Part shown: in pieces, positions 16,614 to 25,148 of the stretch
How positions within the stretch are numbered: the stretch's first letter is position 1
Layout: each line of letters opens with the position of its first letter
Origin: a virus
IMG/VR virus record: IMGVR_UViG_3300002142_000006
Span: 1 to 49,233 of that record
Direction: 5' to 3' (one strand)
Length of the DNA: 49,233 nt
Notes under the pieces: generated by a model
Databases searched by the model: none
Told to the model about the DNA's origin: nothing
The model's input: only the letters and a program-made list of their open reading frames with translations
Made by a program: the position numbers and the translations under genes

Positions 16614-17420
16614 ATGTTAAACCAAATTGTAATAATTGGGTTTGGATTTGTAGGTACTGCTTATGCATCATTACTTAAAAACACTTATCAGATATTAGTA
16701 CAAGATCCACCAAAGAGTATGATTGTACCTGATTCAGTTATTTCTAATGAACATTTAGATGGCGTAATTATTTGCGTACCTACACCAACAACACCATCAG
16801 GTAAATGTGATGACTCTCTAGTTGTAAATGAATACTATAGGATTCGTGAATTAAACAAAACAATACCAATACTTATTAAATCAACAACTTCATTAGATAC
16901 ATTACGATTACTTGGTAATATCAAAGACAATCATCTTGTGTTCTCCCCTGAATTTTTAACTGCAAAAAATGCTATATCTGATTTAAAAAATTCTAATTAT
17001 ATAATTATGTCTCCTAGAAATGATGCTTCTGCTACATGGTCATATATACTGAGCAATTGTTTTAAGAATTATTTGGTTAAATTTTATTATACTGATACAA
17101 TGGAAGAGGCTGGTTTGATAAAGTATACGATAAATAGTTTCCTTTCGACTAAAGTTACATACTTCAATGAGATAAAAGAATTATATGATGAATTGGGTAT
17201 TGGTGATGATTTTAATAAATTTATTAAACTAGTTGGGTTAGACTCTCGTATGGGTATAAGTCATATGATGGTTCCTGGTAATGATGGTAAATATGGTTGG
17301 AGTGGTGCTTGTTTTCCAAAAGATAATGCTGAATTAACAACATTAGCTAGAAGTGCCGATACCCCACTATTGTTATTAGAAACCGCAATTGAATTGAATG
17401 AAAGACATAAATTAAAATGA
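16614..17420 (+). CDS. Short UDP-sugar dehydrogenase-like protein
   Basis: NAD-dependent nucleotide-sugar 6-dehydrogenase family (UDP-glucose/GDP-mannose dehydrogenase), which oxidises a sugar C6 to a carboxylate. It shows the Rossmann motif GFGFVGTA (9-16), CVPTPT near 56-61, the central IKYTINSFLSTKVTYFNE helix with catalytic-type Lys and Asn, and GACFPKD with the catalytic Cys near 237. It has 268 residues against about 390-450 in the family: the C-terminal UDP-binding domain is missing. It starts 1 base after gp55 and overlaps the epimerase by 4 bases. Confidence 0.85.
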   Translation: MLNQIVIIGFGFVGTAYASLLKNTYQILVQDPPKSMIVPDSVISNEHLDGVIICVPTPTTPSGKCDDSLVVNEYYRIRELNKTIPILIKSTTSLDTLRLLGNIKDNHLVFSPEFLTAKNAISDLKNSNYIIMSPRNDASATWSYILSNCFKNYLVKFYYTDTMEEAGLIKYTINSFLSTKVTYFNEIKELYDELGIGDDFNKFIKLVGLDSRMGISHMMVPGNDGKYGWSGACFPKDNAELTTLARSADTPLLLLETAIELNERHKLK

Positions 17421-18139
17421 AAATATTAATGACAGGGTATGATGGGTATATTGGTTCCCATCTTTCTATATATCTTTCTAATAGAGGGTATACAGTAATA
17501 CCTTACATTGGAAATATTTTAAATTTTGATATTTCAGAAGAAGATATCCCTGATATGGTTATACATTTGGCGGCACTTACTGGAGTTAGGAAATCTATTG
17601 AAATGCCAGATGAATATTTTAAAGTTAATGTATTGGGAACTAGAGAAGTTTTCCTAGTTTGTGATATATTAGATATTCCACTAATATTCGCATCTTCATC
17701 AAATGCTAAAGAAGTTAATAATCCATATGCTGAAACTAAACTTATTAATGAGATTGATAGAATTAAAAATTCTTTAGGAGTTAGACCCCATACTGTATTT
17801 CCTGGGAGAGATGATATGTTATATCAATCAATTTTGCGTGGTGATGTTAAATATATTAATGGGGCCCATTATAGAGATTTCACACACATTGATGATTTAT
17901 GCTCAGCCATATTTACATTAATAGATAATTATGGTATAATGGTTGGTAAAGTTGTAGACATAGGAACTGGTATATCGGTTTCTGTTTTAGAAGTTGCAAA
18001 TGCGATGGGTTGGAACGGTGATGTTAAATACGATCCAACTCCAAATGAACGTGTAAAGACTAGTGCAGATATATCTGAACTGAGTAGTCTTGGGTGGAAA
18101 CCAGAAAGAAATATTTTAGATGAACATAGAATCTTATAG
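17417..18139 (+). CDS. NAD-dependent epimerase/dehydratase (short)
   Basis: Extended SDR family acting on a nucleotide sugar. It has GYDGYIG (7-13, the GxxGxxG of the NAD site), HLAALTGV, a Ser-rich SSS followed by YAETK (the catalytic YxxxK), and a C-terminal half with YRDFTHIDD and DIGTG, typical of GalE/RmlB relatives. It has 240 residues against about 310, so substrate loops are reduced. ATGA overlap with the dehydrogenase gene indicates a coupled pair. The sugar cannot be told from sequence. Confidence 0.88.
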   Translation: MKILMTGYDGYIGSHLSIYLSNRGYTVIPYIGNILNFDISEEDIPDMVIHLAALTGVRKSIEMPDEYFKVNVLGTREVFLVCDILDIPLIFASSSNAKEVNNPYAETKLINEIDRIKNSLGVRPHTVFPGRDDMLYQSILRGDVKYINGAHYRDFTHIDDLCSAIFTLIDNYGIMVGKVVDIGTGISVSVLEVANAMGWNGDVKYDPTPNERVKTSADISELSSLGWKPERNILDEHRIL

Positions 18140-18150
18140 GTAATTACATT

Positions 18151-19212
18151 ATGAAATTTGTCATATTGTCGGATACCCATTCTGGTGCCAGAAATAATTC
18201 TGAGATATTTATTAACTATCAAGCGAAGTTTTATAACGAAGTGTTTTTCCCATATTGCATCGAGAACGGTATTTCACATATCGTTCATTTAGGTGATTAT
18301 TATGAACATCGTAAGTTTGTAAACTTCAAAGCCCTTAATGCTAACAGAGAACATTTCTTAGATAAACTCGTTGAATATAAGATGACTATGGATATCATCC
18401 CTGGAAATCACGACGTATTTTTTAAGGATACTAACAGACTCTGCTCGTTAAAAGAGTTGATGGGCCACTACATGAACAACGTTAATATCGTAATGGAACC
18501 TCGTGTCATGGACTACGATGGTTTGAAGTTCGCATTGATACCTTGGATTAACGCAGAGAATCATGTAGAATCCATGAAGTTCGTTAAGAACTGTACAGCT
18601 GACATGGTCGGTGGTCACTTTGAGTTTGAAGGCTTTGAGATGCATAAGGGTGCTATGAATACACATGGCATGTCTACGACAGAGTTTAACCGATTCGAGT
18701 TGGTTATGTCTGGACACTTTCACACCAAGTCGCACAAGGGTAACATTCACTATCTGGGTTCGCAGATAGAGTTCAATTGGGGTGATGAAGGTGATAAGAA
18801 ATACTTCCACGTTATCGATACCGCAGACCGTTCACTGACACCAGTATTGAATCCGTTGACCATATTCCATAAAGTACTTTACAACGATGAGAAAATGGAT
18901 TATAATAATTATTCTGTCGAAGAGATGGTCAATACATTCGTGAAGGTGGTTGTCATTAAGAAGACCGACCTATACATGTTTGATCGGTTTATCGACCGTA
19001 TCCAGCAAGTCAAGACTCATGAACTAAAGATTGCGGAAGACTTCGCTGGGTTTATGGGTGATGCAGTTGATGACGCTAAGGTGTCTGTTGAGGATACCAC
19101 TCAGTTACTTGATACATATATCGAGGCGGTGGAAACTGACCTAGATAAAGATAGATTGAAAAACCTTATGCGTGGGTTATACGTAGAAGCAAGTAACCTT
19201 GATATAGTTTGA
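18151..19212 (+). CDS. gp47: gp47 recombination nuclease subunit (Mre11/SbcD-like)
   Basis: Calcineurin-like phosphoesterase that forms the DNA-end-processing nuclease with gp46. Metal motifs are D8-T-H10, HLGDYYEHRK (D49), GNHD (85-88) and SGHFHTKSH near 189-197. It has 353 residues (T4: 339). It is followed by gp46 with a TGATG overlap. By eye, base composition is clearly richer in G+C than the genes on both sides. Confidence 0.95.
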   Translation: MKFVILSDTHSGARNNSEIFINYQAKFYNEVFFPYCIENGISHIVHLGDYYEHRKFVNFKALNANREHFLDKLVEYKMTMDIIPGNHDVFFKDTNRLCSLKELMGHYMNNVNIVMEPRVMDYDGLKFALIPWINAENHVESMKFVKNCTADMVGGHFEFEGFEMHKGAMNTHGMSTTEFNRFELVMSGHFHTKSHKGNIHYLGSQIEFNWGDEGDKKYFHVIDTADRSLTPVLNPLTIFHKVLYNDEKMDYNNYSVEEMVNTFVKVVVIKKTDLYMFDRFIDRIQQVKTHELKIAEDFAGFMGDAVDDAKVSVEDTTQLLDTYIEAVETDLDKDRLKNLMRGLYVEASNLDIV

Positions 19213-20927
19213 TGATAAAATTTAAGAATGTAAAATGGATTAATTTTCTATCGACTGGTGATAAGTTTACTGAAATTGACTTGACTCGTTCATCATCCAC
19301 TTTGATTGTTGGGCAGAACGGTGCTGGTAAATCTACCATGCTTGATGCATTATCATTTGGATTATTTGGAAAACCTCATCGCAATATTAATAAGCCACAG
19401 TTGATAAATTCTATCAACGGTAAAAATTGTGAGGTCCAGGTAGTATTTGAAGTTGGCGGAGTTAACTTCAATATTGTGCGAGGTATCAAACCTAATAAGT
19501 TCGAGATCTGGCAGAATGGTATTATGATAAACCAGGATGCTAATTCTAGGGATTATCAAAAGTTTCTGGAACAGAACGTATTAAAATTAAATCACAAATC
19601 TTTTCACCAGATCGTGGTTCTTGGTTCTTCATCATTCATCCCTTTTATGCAGTTGCCCACCAATCACCGTCGTGAGGTGATCGAGGATTTTTTGGACATT
19701 CAAGTGTTTACCAAGATGAATGGGTTGCTACGTGAACGGTCTTCTAAGATTAAAGAAGACATGGTCAACATCAACCATCAGTTAGATACGACCAAAGAAA
19801 AGATAGAATTGCAGCGTAGGCATATCAAAAACATAGAAAGCATTAACGCAGAGCAGGTCACCTCAAAGCAAAGTACTGCACGTGATAAGATGGATATCAT
19901 CACTGAATTACAAGCGACAAATAGTTCACTGAGTAAATTCATTGATACTCATATAACAGAAACTACTGCAAAGATGACTAAGTTGTCAGATAAGAAAATG
20001 CAGTTGAATAACTTTAGTTTCCAGATTACCTCAAACATCAAGAAAATTGTCACTGATGCAAAATTCTATACCAATCACGACACATGCCCTACATGTACTC
20101 AGGATATCGGTGATGATATTAAGACAACTAAGATCGCAGAGGCGAAAGCTCGTGCAGTAGAACTACAGGCTGGTCAAACTGAACTAAATACCACTATGAA
20201 TCAGGTTACCGCAGACATTCTTGAGGTAGAAGTATTACAGACACAAATCTTCAATAGTCAATCTACAATTAACAGCAATAATTCTCAAATCAAGTTACTG
20301 CAATCTGATATCGATAAGTTATCAAAAGAAGTTGCATCACTGTCTATCAATTCTGGTGATTTATCTGAAGCAAAATCTGAACTTGAAGAGTTATCTGTTA
20401 ATAAAGATATGTTAAATGATAAGAAACTTAATCTAGTAGATTTACGTACATATCATGAAGTAATTTCAGAAATGTTAAAAGATACTGGTATTAAGACAAA
20501 GGTAATTAAACAATACTTGCCTGTAATGAACAAGTTAATTAACCATTATTTACAAGTGTTAGATTTTTTTGTATCATTTAATCTTAACGAAAACTTTGAG
20601 GAAACTATTTCCTCACGACATCGTGATGACTTTACATATAGTTCATTCTCTGAAGGTGAGAAAATGAAAATTGATTTGGCATTACTATTTACTTGGCGTC
20701 AAATTGCAAAGATGAAGAATAGTGCTTCGACTAATCTATTAGTTATGGATGAAGTTATGGATTCTTCGTTAGACCAAGATGGGTTAGACAATTTTATGAA
20801 AATCATTGATGCTTTAGGATCAGATACAAACCTATTCGTAATCTCACATAAGGGCGAGATTCTTGAAAATAAATTTAGATCAAAAATAGAGTTCGTAAAA
20901 GAACATAACTTTAGTGTAATAAAATGA
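19212..20927 (+). CDS. gp46: gp46 recombination ATPase subunit (Rad50/SbcC-like)
   Basis: ABC-type ATPase with a zinc hook, partner of gp47, which also degrades host DNA in T4. Walker A is GQNGAGKS (34-41), the hook CPTC lies at 292-295 between two coiled coils, signature FSEGEK is at 479-484 and Walker B LLVMDE at 509-514. It has 571 residues (T4: 560). ATG 19212 overlaps the gp47 stop; an in-frame TTG three bases earlier is less likely. The last third of the gene returns to the AT-rich style of its neighbours. Confidence 0.95.
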   Translation: MIKFKNVKWINFLSTGDKFTEIDLTRSSSTLIVGQNGAGKSTMLDALSFGLFGKPHRNINKPQLINSINGKNCEVQVVFEVGGVNFNIVRGIKPNKFEIWQNGIMINQDANSRDYQKFLEQNVLKLNHKSFHQIVVLGSSSFIPFMQLPTNHRREVIEDFLDIQVFTKMNGLLRERSSKIKEDMVNINHQLDTTKEKIELQRRHIKNIESINAEQVTSKQSTARDKMDIITELQATNSSLSKFIDTHITETTAKMTKLSDKKMQLNNFSFQITSNIKKIVTDAKFYTNHDTCPTCTQDIGDDIKTTKIAEAKARAVELQAGQTELNTTMNQVTADILEVEVLQTQIFNSQSTINSNNSQIKLLQSDIDKLSKEVASLSINSGDLSEAKSELEELSVNKDMLNDKKLNLVDLRTYHEVISEMLKDTGIKTKVIKQYLPVMNKLINHYLQVLDFFVSFNLNENFEETISSRHRDDFTYSSFSEGEKMKIDLALLFTWRQIAKMKNSASTNLLVMDEVMDSSLDQDGLDNFMKIIDALGSDTNLFVISHKGEILENKFRSKIEFVKEHNFSVIK

Positions 20928-21055
20928 CAGACGAAGAATTTAAAGTAAAATTTGCAAAGTTTGCAGAGTATTACAATGGAAACTGGCCAGACCCATTGGT
21001 TTTTCCTAAATTATTTGAGTATTATGTTAAGTTATTCAGACACAGCACAAAATAA
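20924..21055 (+). CDS. Small hypothetical protein (43 aa)
   Basis: Not recognised. It starts inside the gp46 stop (ATGA) and encodes an aromatic-rich peptide (EEFKVKFAKFAEYYNGNWPD then FPKLFEYYVKLF). Its last codons run into a 15-bp hairpin. The tight overlap argues for real translation. No function can be proposed. Confidence 0.6.
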   Translation: MTDEEFKVKFAKFAEYYNGNWPDPLVFPKLFEYYVKLFRHSTK

Positions 21056-21095
21056 TAACCCTACACTTGCAAAGGTTATTATTTTGTGTTATACT
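21046..21095 (+). promoter_or_regulatory. Composite hairpin-promoter element, copy 1
   Basis: A perfect 15-bp inverted repeat (21046-21060 and 21074-21088, 13-base loop) carries a promoter: TTGCAA in the loop (21067-21072), 17 bases, TATACT (21090-21095). Upstream RNA would fold the stem. RNA started here would lack it. A nearly identical copy lies at 47429-47480. Confidence 0.8.
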
Positions 21096-21169
21096 TGTCT
21101 TTTCAGTGGGAAATTCGTTAGGTTTCGTTAATCTTTGTTGTTTTTTGACAACATTTACTAAAGTAATCC

Positions 21170-21197
21170 TTGCTAATTCCTAAAATATGTGTATAAT
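21170..21197 (+). promoter_or_regulatory. Early/middle promoter for the CobT-like gene
   Basis: TTGCTA (21170-21175), 16 bases, TATAAT (21192-21197) preceded by TGTG. It lies 30 bases before ATG 21227 and makes a second promoter downstream of the hairpin-promoter element. Confidence 0.7.
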
Positions 21198-21226
21198 AGG
21201 TCGTATCAGTAAAAAATTTAATACTA

Positions 21227-23410
21227 ATGTCACAAACGCAAAATAATCATATAAATTTAGGGGTAAAGTCTGCCGTTGCAAGACTCTTGGCTCAAGAGAA
21301 TATTCAAGTCAATCAAACAAATTCAAGTACGGCATATTTTAATATTGATACTAGAGTACTCAATCTACCACTTTGGGACGTGCCGTTATATGTTTATGAC
21401 ATGCTTGTTGCCCATGAAATTGGTCATGCGTTATTCACTCCTGCTACTGGATGGCATGATTCTGTTATTGAGTTAGAAATTCCACGTTCATACATTAACG
21501 TAGTAGAAGATGCTCGTATCGAAAAAAATACTAAACGGAAATATCCTGGAATAGTTTATACATTCAGTCGTGCATATCAATGGATGAACGATAACGATTT
21601 CTTTAAAATTAATGGCAGGGGTTTAGATACTTTTAAATTAATTGATCGTATTAACATTCACTTCAAACTCGGTCATTGTATAACTGTCCCATTCTTACCT
21701 GAAGAAATTAAATTCGTTAATATGGTAGGCGAATGTGAAACTTTTGAAGAAGTTATTGAAGTTTGTGAACAGATCAAAAAATTCACTGATGAAAATAAAG
21801 ATGATTTCCAAGAAGCATTAGAAAATTTATTTAAAAAAATACAAGATGATGCTATTAAAGAAAACGCTAATTCATCCGATTATTATGGTGATTCTGATGA
21901 TGAAGAAGAAGAGTCTGGTAAAGTTACCGAAAGCTATGCAGAAAACACCGATGGGAAATTAGATTATGGAGACAATATACCTGATCATATTGAATCTAAT
22001 GTGGAATCCCAAAGGCTAAAAAATCCTTTTATAGATTCGCCAGTTGGAGATTTTGAGTATACCGATCCAATAGAAACTGAAGATTCTGAGACAGATATGG
22101 CATTTCGTTCAAATGAACTTAAAATGGTTAGCAATGAAAAGGGTTCAATTTTAAAATTCTTCCCTGAATCTGAGTTGGAACATTGTGTCGTAGATTATAA
22201 AGTTTATCATGATGCCCCTCGTGATGAGTATTGCAGTTACCAATGCCCTGGATATACTCATGGTTATCCACGTGATGTTGATATTAATAAATATAAAGAA
22301 TATTGTCTTGAGAGTTATAAAAAATTTACGTATGATACTAATAAAATTGTTGGATACCTTGCAAAACAATTTGAACAAAAGAAAGCTGCATACCAGTATA
22401 CTCGTGCAAAGGTTAGTAACTCTGGAGTTTTAAATACTTCCGCATTACATAAATATAAATTTAGTGAAGATATATTTAAACGTATCACTACTTTGGCTGA
22501 TGCTAAATCTCATGGTATGTTTATTGGCATTGATATGTCTGGATCAATGGGTGGAAAGGTTATATTTGATACAATTAGACAAGCTTTGAACCTCGCATTA
22601 TTCTGCCGTAGAGTTGCTATCCCATTTGAAATGTATGGCTACACTGATGGATATGTAAAAAATCCACTTGAACCAGTATGGCCACGTGCTGAAATATGGC
22701 CTGAGGGGACTATCGTTCCAGTCGGTTTAAAGTTAATCCAATTCTTTACTACAAAAATGAGTAAACGCAATTTTGAAAATGCAGTTAAATCTACGTATAT
22801 GTTTGGATGTGGAATCGCTAACAAGTTTGATAATTTAAATTCTACTCCAACTAATGAGGCTTTAATAGCATTTAAATATTTAATTAAGAAATTTAAGAAA
22901 GACAGTGGAGTCCAGAAAATTATTAATGTATTGTTAACTGATGGCGAGGCGGGTAAGGTTACGAATTTTAAACATGATTATGCATATAATGGTAATATGT
23001 TACAAATTAGTAATAACAAAGTTATAAGATTAAATAATACATCTCGTCACTTATCTGAAGTATTGTTGAATCACATCCGTGAAGAGTGTGGGACAATTAA
23101 TTTGGGATACTTTTTAGGTGATGCCGGTATCTTGCGTAGAACTTTATATAATACCACTAATAATGATCATTACGCATTTAAAAATGCCCAAACTGAATGT
23201 CGTAAAAATGGTGGATATGTTACTGATAATATCTTCGGGTACGATCGCTATATTGTTTTAAATATTAATAACCTAAAAATACAAGAGGATGACTTTGAAG
23301 TAGACGAGGATGCCTCTAAAGCGACGCTAACGAGAGAATTTGTCAAGTTTACTAAGGGTAGGTTATCTAGTAGAGTATTGCTTGACCGACTTGTCCAAAT
23401 TGTTGTTTAA
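21227..23410 (+). CDS. CobT-like metallopeptidase-VWA protein
   Basis: A 727-residue protein with a zinc-protease-like N-terminus (HEIGH at 63-67 and NVVEDARIEK at 91-100, which supplies a third ligand), an acidic linker (about 215-300), and a C-terminal von Willebrand A domain with MIDAS DMSGS (436-440) and a later TDGE. This is the architecture of CobT-like partners of MoxR ATPases. The next gene is such an ATPase, so the two probably form a remodelling complex. In bacteria CobS-CobT inserts cobalt into corrinoids; here the target is unknown. Confidence 0.85.
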   Translation: MSQTQNNHINLGVKSAVARLLAQENIQVNQTNSSTAYFNIDTRVLNLPLWDVPLYVYDMLVAHEIGHALFTPATGWHDSVIELEIPRSYINVVEDARIEKNTKRKYPGIVYTFSRAYQWMNDNDFFKINGRGLDTFKLIDRINIHFKLGHCITVPFLPEEIKFVNMVGECETFEEVIEVCEQIKKFTDENKDDFQEALENLFKKIQDDAIKENANSSDYYGDSDDEEEESGKVTESYAENTDGKLDYGDNIPDHIESNVESQRLKNPFIDSPVGDFEYTDPIETEDSETDMAFRSNELKMVSNEKGSILKFFPESELEHCVVDYKVYHDAPRDEYCSYQCPGYTHGYPRDVDINKYKEYCLESYKKFTYDTNKIVGYLAKQFEQKKAAYQYTRAKVSNSGVLNTSALHKYKFSEDIFKRITTLADAKSHGMFIGIDMSGSMGGKVIFDTIRQALNLALFCRRVAIPFEMYGYTDGYVKNPLEPVWPRAEIWPEGTIVPVGLKLIQFFTTKMSKRNFENAVKSTYMFGCGIANKFDNLNSTPTNEALIAFKYLIKKFKKDSGVQKIINVLLTDGEAGKVTNFKHDYAYNGNMLQISNNKVIRLNNTSRHLSEVLLNHIREECGTINLGYFLGDAGILRRTLYNTTNNDHYAFKNAQTECRKNGGYVTDNIFGYDRYIVLNINNLKIQEDDFEVDEDASKATLTREFVKFTKGRLSSRVLLDRLVQIVV

Positions 23411-23417
23411 AAACAAC
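23402..23417 (+). terminator. Short hairpin at the CobT-like stop
   Basis: GTTGTTT (23402-23408) and AAACAAC (23411-23417) are perfectly complementary with only AA between them. The stop codon lies inside the stem. There is no T run, so terminator activity is doubtful. Confidence 0.3.
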
Positions 23418-23452
23418 ATGTTGCAGAAAAACAACGGTGTCAAAAATAAGCC

Positions 23453-23480
23453 TTGCAAAATTATAAAATTAATGTATAAT
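23453..23480 (+). promoter_or_regulatory. Early/middle promoter for the CobS-like gene
   Basis: TTGCAA, 16 bases, TATAAT with TG adjacent. The leader contains a small stem AGAGG/CCTCT near 23491-23506, before the start codon. Confidence 0.8.
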
Positions 23481-23535
23481 AGCTATATTGAGAGGATAAA
23501 ACCTCTATTTATATTATGAAAGAGTGTTTAGATAT

Positions 23536-24714
23536 ATGAATGAAATTGCGCTAAAAGTTTTAAATAAAGTTCGTAAGAGTTTTCCAGGGAAAGAAGTTTA
23601 CTCTCGCAGTGATATTTATTATACTGGAAAGAAAATGGGTTTTTCGGAGAGGAAATTCAAAGAACTTTTTAATGATAGTTATAGAATTGCTCGTGGGCAA
23701 TATTCTTTTGATTTCCCAATATTAAATTTTGATTTCCCAATATTAAAAGATGCTAAAATTAAAGTAACTCAAGTTGCTACCAAAAATAAAATTATAGATA
23801 GGTCTATGCATAAGCCTTTACAAGTAATAGATGATGGAGATGTATACGTACCAGAGAAAGATTCTTGCTATATTGCATGGGGGTATTCTACCGATGTAGT
23901 TCAGATAGTTGAGTCTGGTCAATTCTACCCTACTTTTATAACTGGGCTATCTGGTAATGGTAAAACTATGATGGTAGAACAGGCCTGTGCTAAATTGAAA
24001 CGTGAATATGTTCGTGTTCAAATTACCCCTGAAACTGATGAAGACGATTTACTTGGTGGATTCCGATTGGTGAATGGCGAAACTGTTTTTGCTTATGGCC
24101 CAGTAGTTAAAGCGATGAAACGTGGTGCATTGTTATGTATCGATGAAATTGATCGTGGTTCAAATAAATTAATGTGTCTACAGTCTGTACTTGAGGGAAA
24201 ATCTTTATTACTTAAGAAAACAGGCGAAATCGTGGTTCCTGCCGCTGGGTTTAATATCATAGCTACTGCGAATACTAAGGGTAAAGGTTCTGAAGATGGG
24301 CGTTTTACTGCCGCTACAATTTTAGATGACGCTTTCCTAGAACGATTTGTTGACACTATCGAACAGGATTATCCGTCCCCTAAAGTTGAAAAACGAATTG
24401 TTATTAAACATATGGAAAAGTTTAATAACCTTGACGAAGAATTTGCTTCTAATCTTATTACTTGGGCTGAAATTATTCGGAAGACTTACGTATCTGGTGG
24501 AATTGATGAAGTTATTTCAACTCGTCGCCTTTGCCATATCATACAAATCTATTCAATTTTTCCTGATAAATTAAAAGCAATTAGTCGAGGTATCGCTCGT
24601 TTCGATGAAGATACTAAAATGGCATTCGCTGATCTATACACTAAAGTGGATGCTAAGGTTATTCTCCCTGATAATTCTGTAGTAATTACTAATGAGAGTG
24701 ATAACCAAGAATGA
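23536..24714 (+). CDS. cobS: CobS-like MoxR-family AAA+ ATPase
   Basis: AAA+ ATPase of the MoxR/CobS type, common in marine T4-like phages. Walker A is GLSGNGKT (137-144), Walker B CIDEID (202-206 region), and sensor text IIATANTKG follows. Residues 1-55 form a small helical domain, then a duplicated FDFPILN linker. ATG 23536 is preferred; a GTG at 23524 in frame would add four residues. It acts presumably on the neighbouring VWA-metallopeptidase. The true substrate is unknown, and cobalamin synthesis is not supported by any other gene here. Confidence 0.9.
   Translation: MNEIALKVLNKVRKSFPGKEVYSRSDIYYTGKKMGFSERKFKELFNDSYRIARGQYSFDFPILNFDFPILKDAKIKVTQVATKNKIIDRSMHKPLQVIDDGDVYVPEKDSCYIAWGYSTDVVQIVESGQFYPTFITGLSGNGKTMMVEQACAKLKREYVRVQITPETDEDDLLGGFRLVNGETVFAYGPVVKAMKRGALLCIDEIDRGSNKLMCLQSVLEGKSLLLKKTGEIVVPAAGFNIIATANTKGKGSEDGRFTAATILDDAFLERFVDTIEQDYPSPKVEKRIVIKHMEKFNNLDEEFASNLITWAEIIRKTYVSGGIDEVISTRRLCHIIQIYSIFPDKLKAISRGIARFDEDTKMAFADLYTKVDAKVILPDNSVVITNESDNQE
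23706..23747 (+). repeat. 21-bp perfect tandem duplication in the CobS-like gene
   Basis: Two identical 21-base units (23706-23726 and 23727-23747), in frame, encode FDFPILN followed by FDFPILK in the linker before the AAA domain. Perfect identity implies a recent event. Confidence 0.9.
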
Positions 24715-25073
24715 ATCCAGAACAGTTAAACTTTGATTATGATATCCAAACTGCTGGAGAGATTCAATCATCTTGTACCCTTGGGCGTAAATTTGATTCT
24801 GGTAAAACAGAATATGGTTTATTACCGCCAATCATATTAGAAGAAATTGCAAAGGTTATGACTTTTGGTGCGATTAAATACGATCGTGATAATTGGAAAT
24901 ATGTAGATGATGGTAAACGCAGATACTTTGATGCATTTCAAAGACATGTATGGGCTTGGAAACGTGGTGAAGAATTAGACCCCGAATCTGGTCTACATCA
25001 CCTTGCTCATGCTGGTTGCTGTTTAATGTTTCTCGCTGAATTAGCCATTACAAAAATAAATGAAAATAAATGA
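24711..25073 (+). CDS. DUF5664-type dNTP diphosphohydrolase domain protein
   Basis: 120 residues with the pattern RKFDSGKTEYGLLPP, then FGAIKYDRDNWKY, then FDAFQRHVWAWKRGEELDPE and GLHHLAHAGCCLMFL. This resembles the DUF5664 family (described as a dATP/dGTP diphosphohydrolase N-terminal domain), which has MazG-like helices and is common in phages. It overlaps the CobS-like stop by 4 bases. A role in trimming nucleotide pools is inferred. Confidence 0.75.
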   Translation: MNPEQLNFDYDIQTAGEIQSSCTLGRKFDSGKTEYGLLPPIILEEIAKVMTFGAIKYDRDNWKYVDDGKRRYFDAFQRHVWAWKRGEELDPESGLHHLAHAGCCLMFLAELAITKINENK

Positions 25074-25082
25074 AAAAAACAC

Positions 25083-25111
25083 TTGCAATTCTGCAAAAAC
25101 TATGTTATAAT
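25083..25111 (+). promoter_or_regulatory. Early/middle promoter for gp45
   Basis: TTGCAA (25083-25088), 17 bases, TATAAT (25106-25111) with TGT before the -10. It lies 37 bases before the clamp ATG and is one of the closest matches to the window consensus. Confidence 0.88.
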
Positions 25112-25148
25112 GATTATATCAACGGAAACGATACTGGAGTTTTAAATT

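Noticed and set aside
17932-17940. TGGTATAAT-like box inside the epimerase gene
   Set aside because: No -35 box at the right distance and no gene start downstream.
16614-18139. Dehydrogenase and epimerase as a single gene broken by frameshift
   Set aside because: Each has a complete Rossmann start of its own, and the ATGA overlap is a normal coupled junction.
21137-21152. GTTGT/ACAAC mini-stem before the CobT-like gene as a terminator
   Set aside because: Only 5 bp of A/T-rich pairing with no T run after it.
23524-23535. GTG start for the CobS-like gene
   Set aside because: It would add only four residues; ATG 23536 is the simpler start. It cannot be fully excluded.
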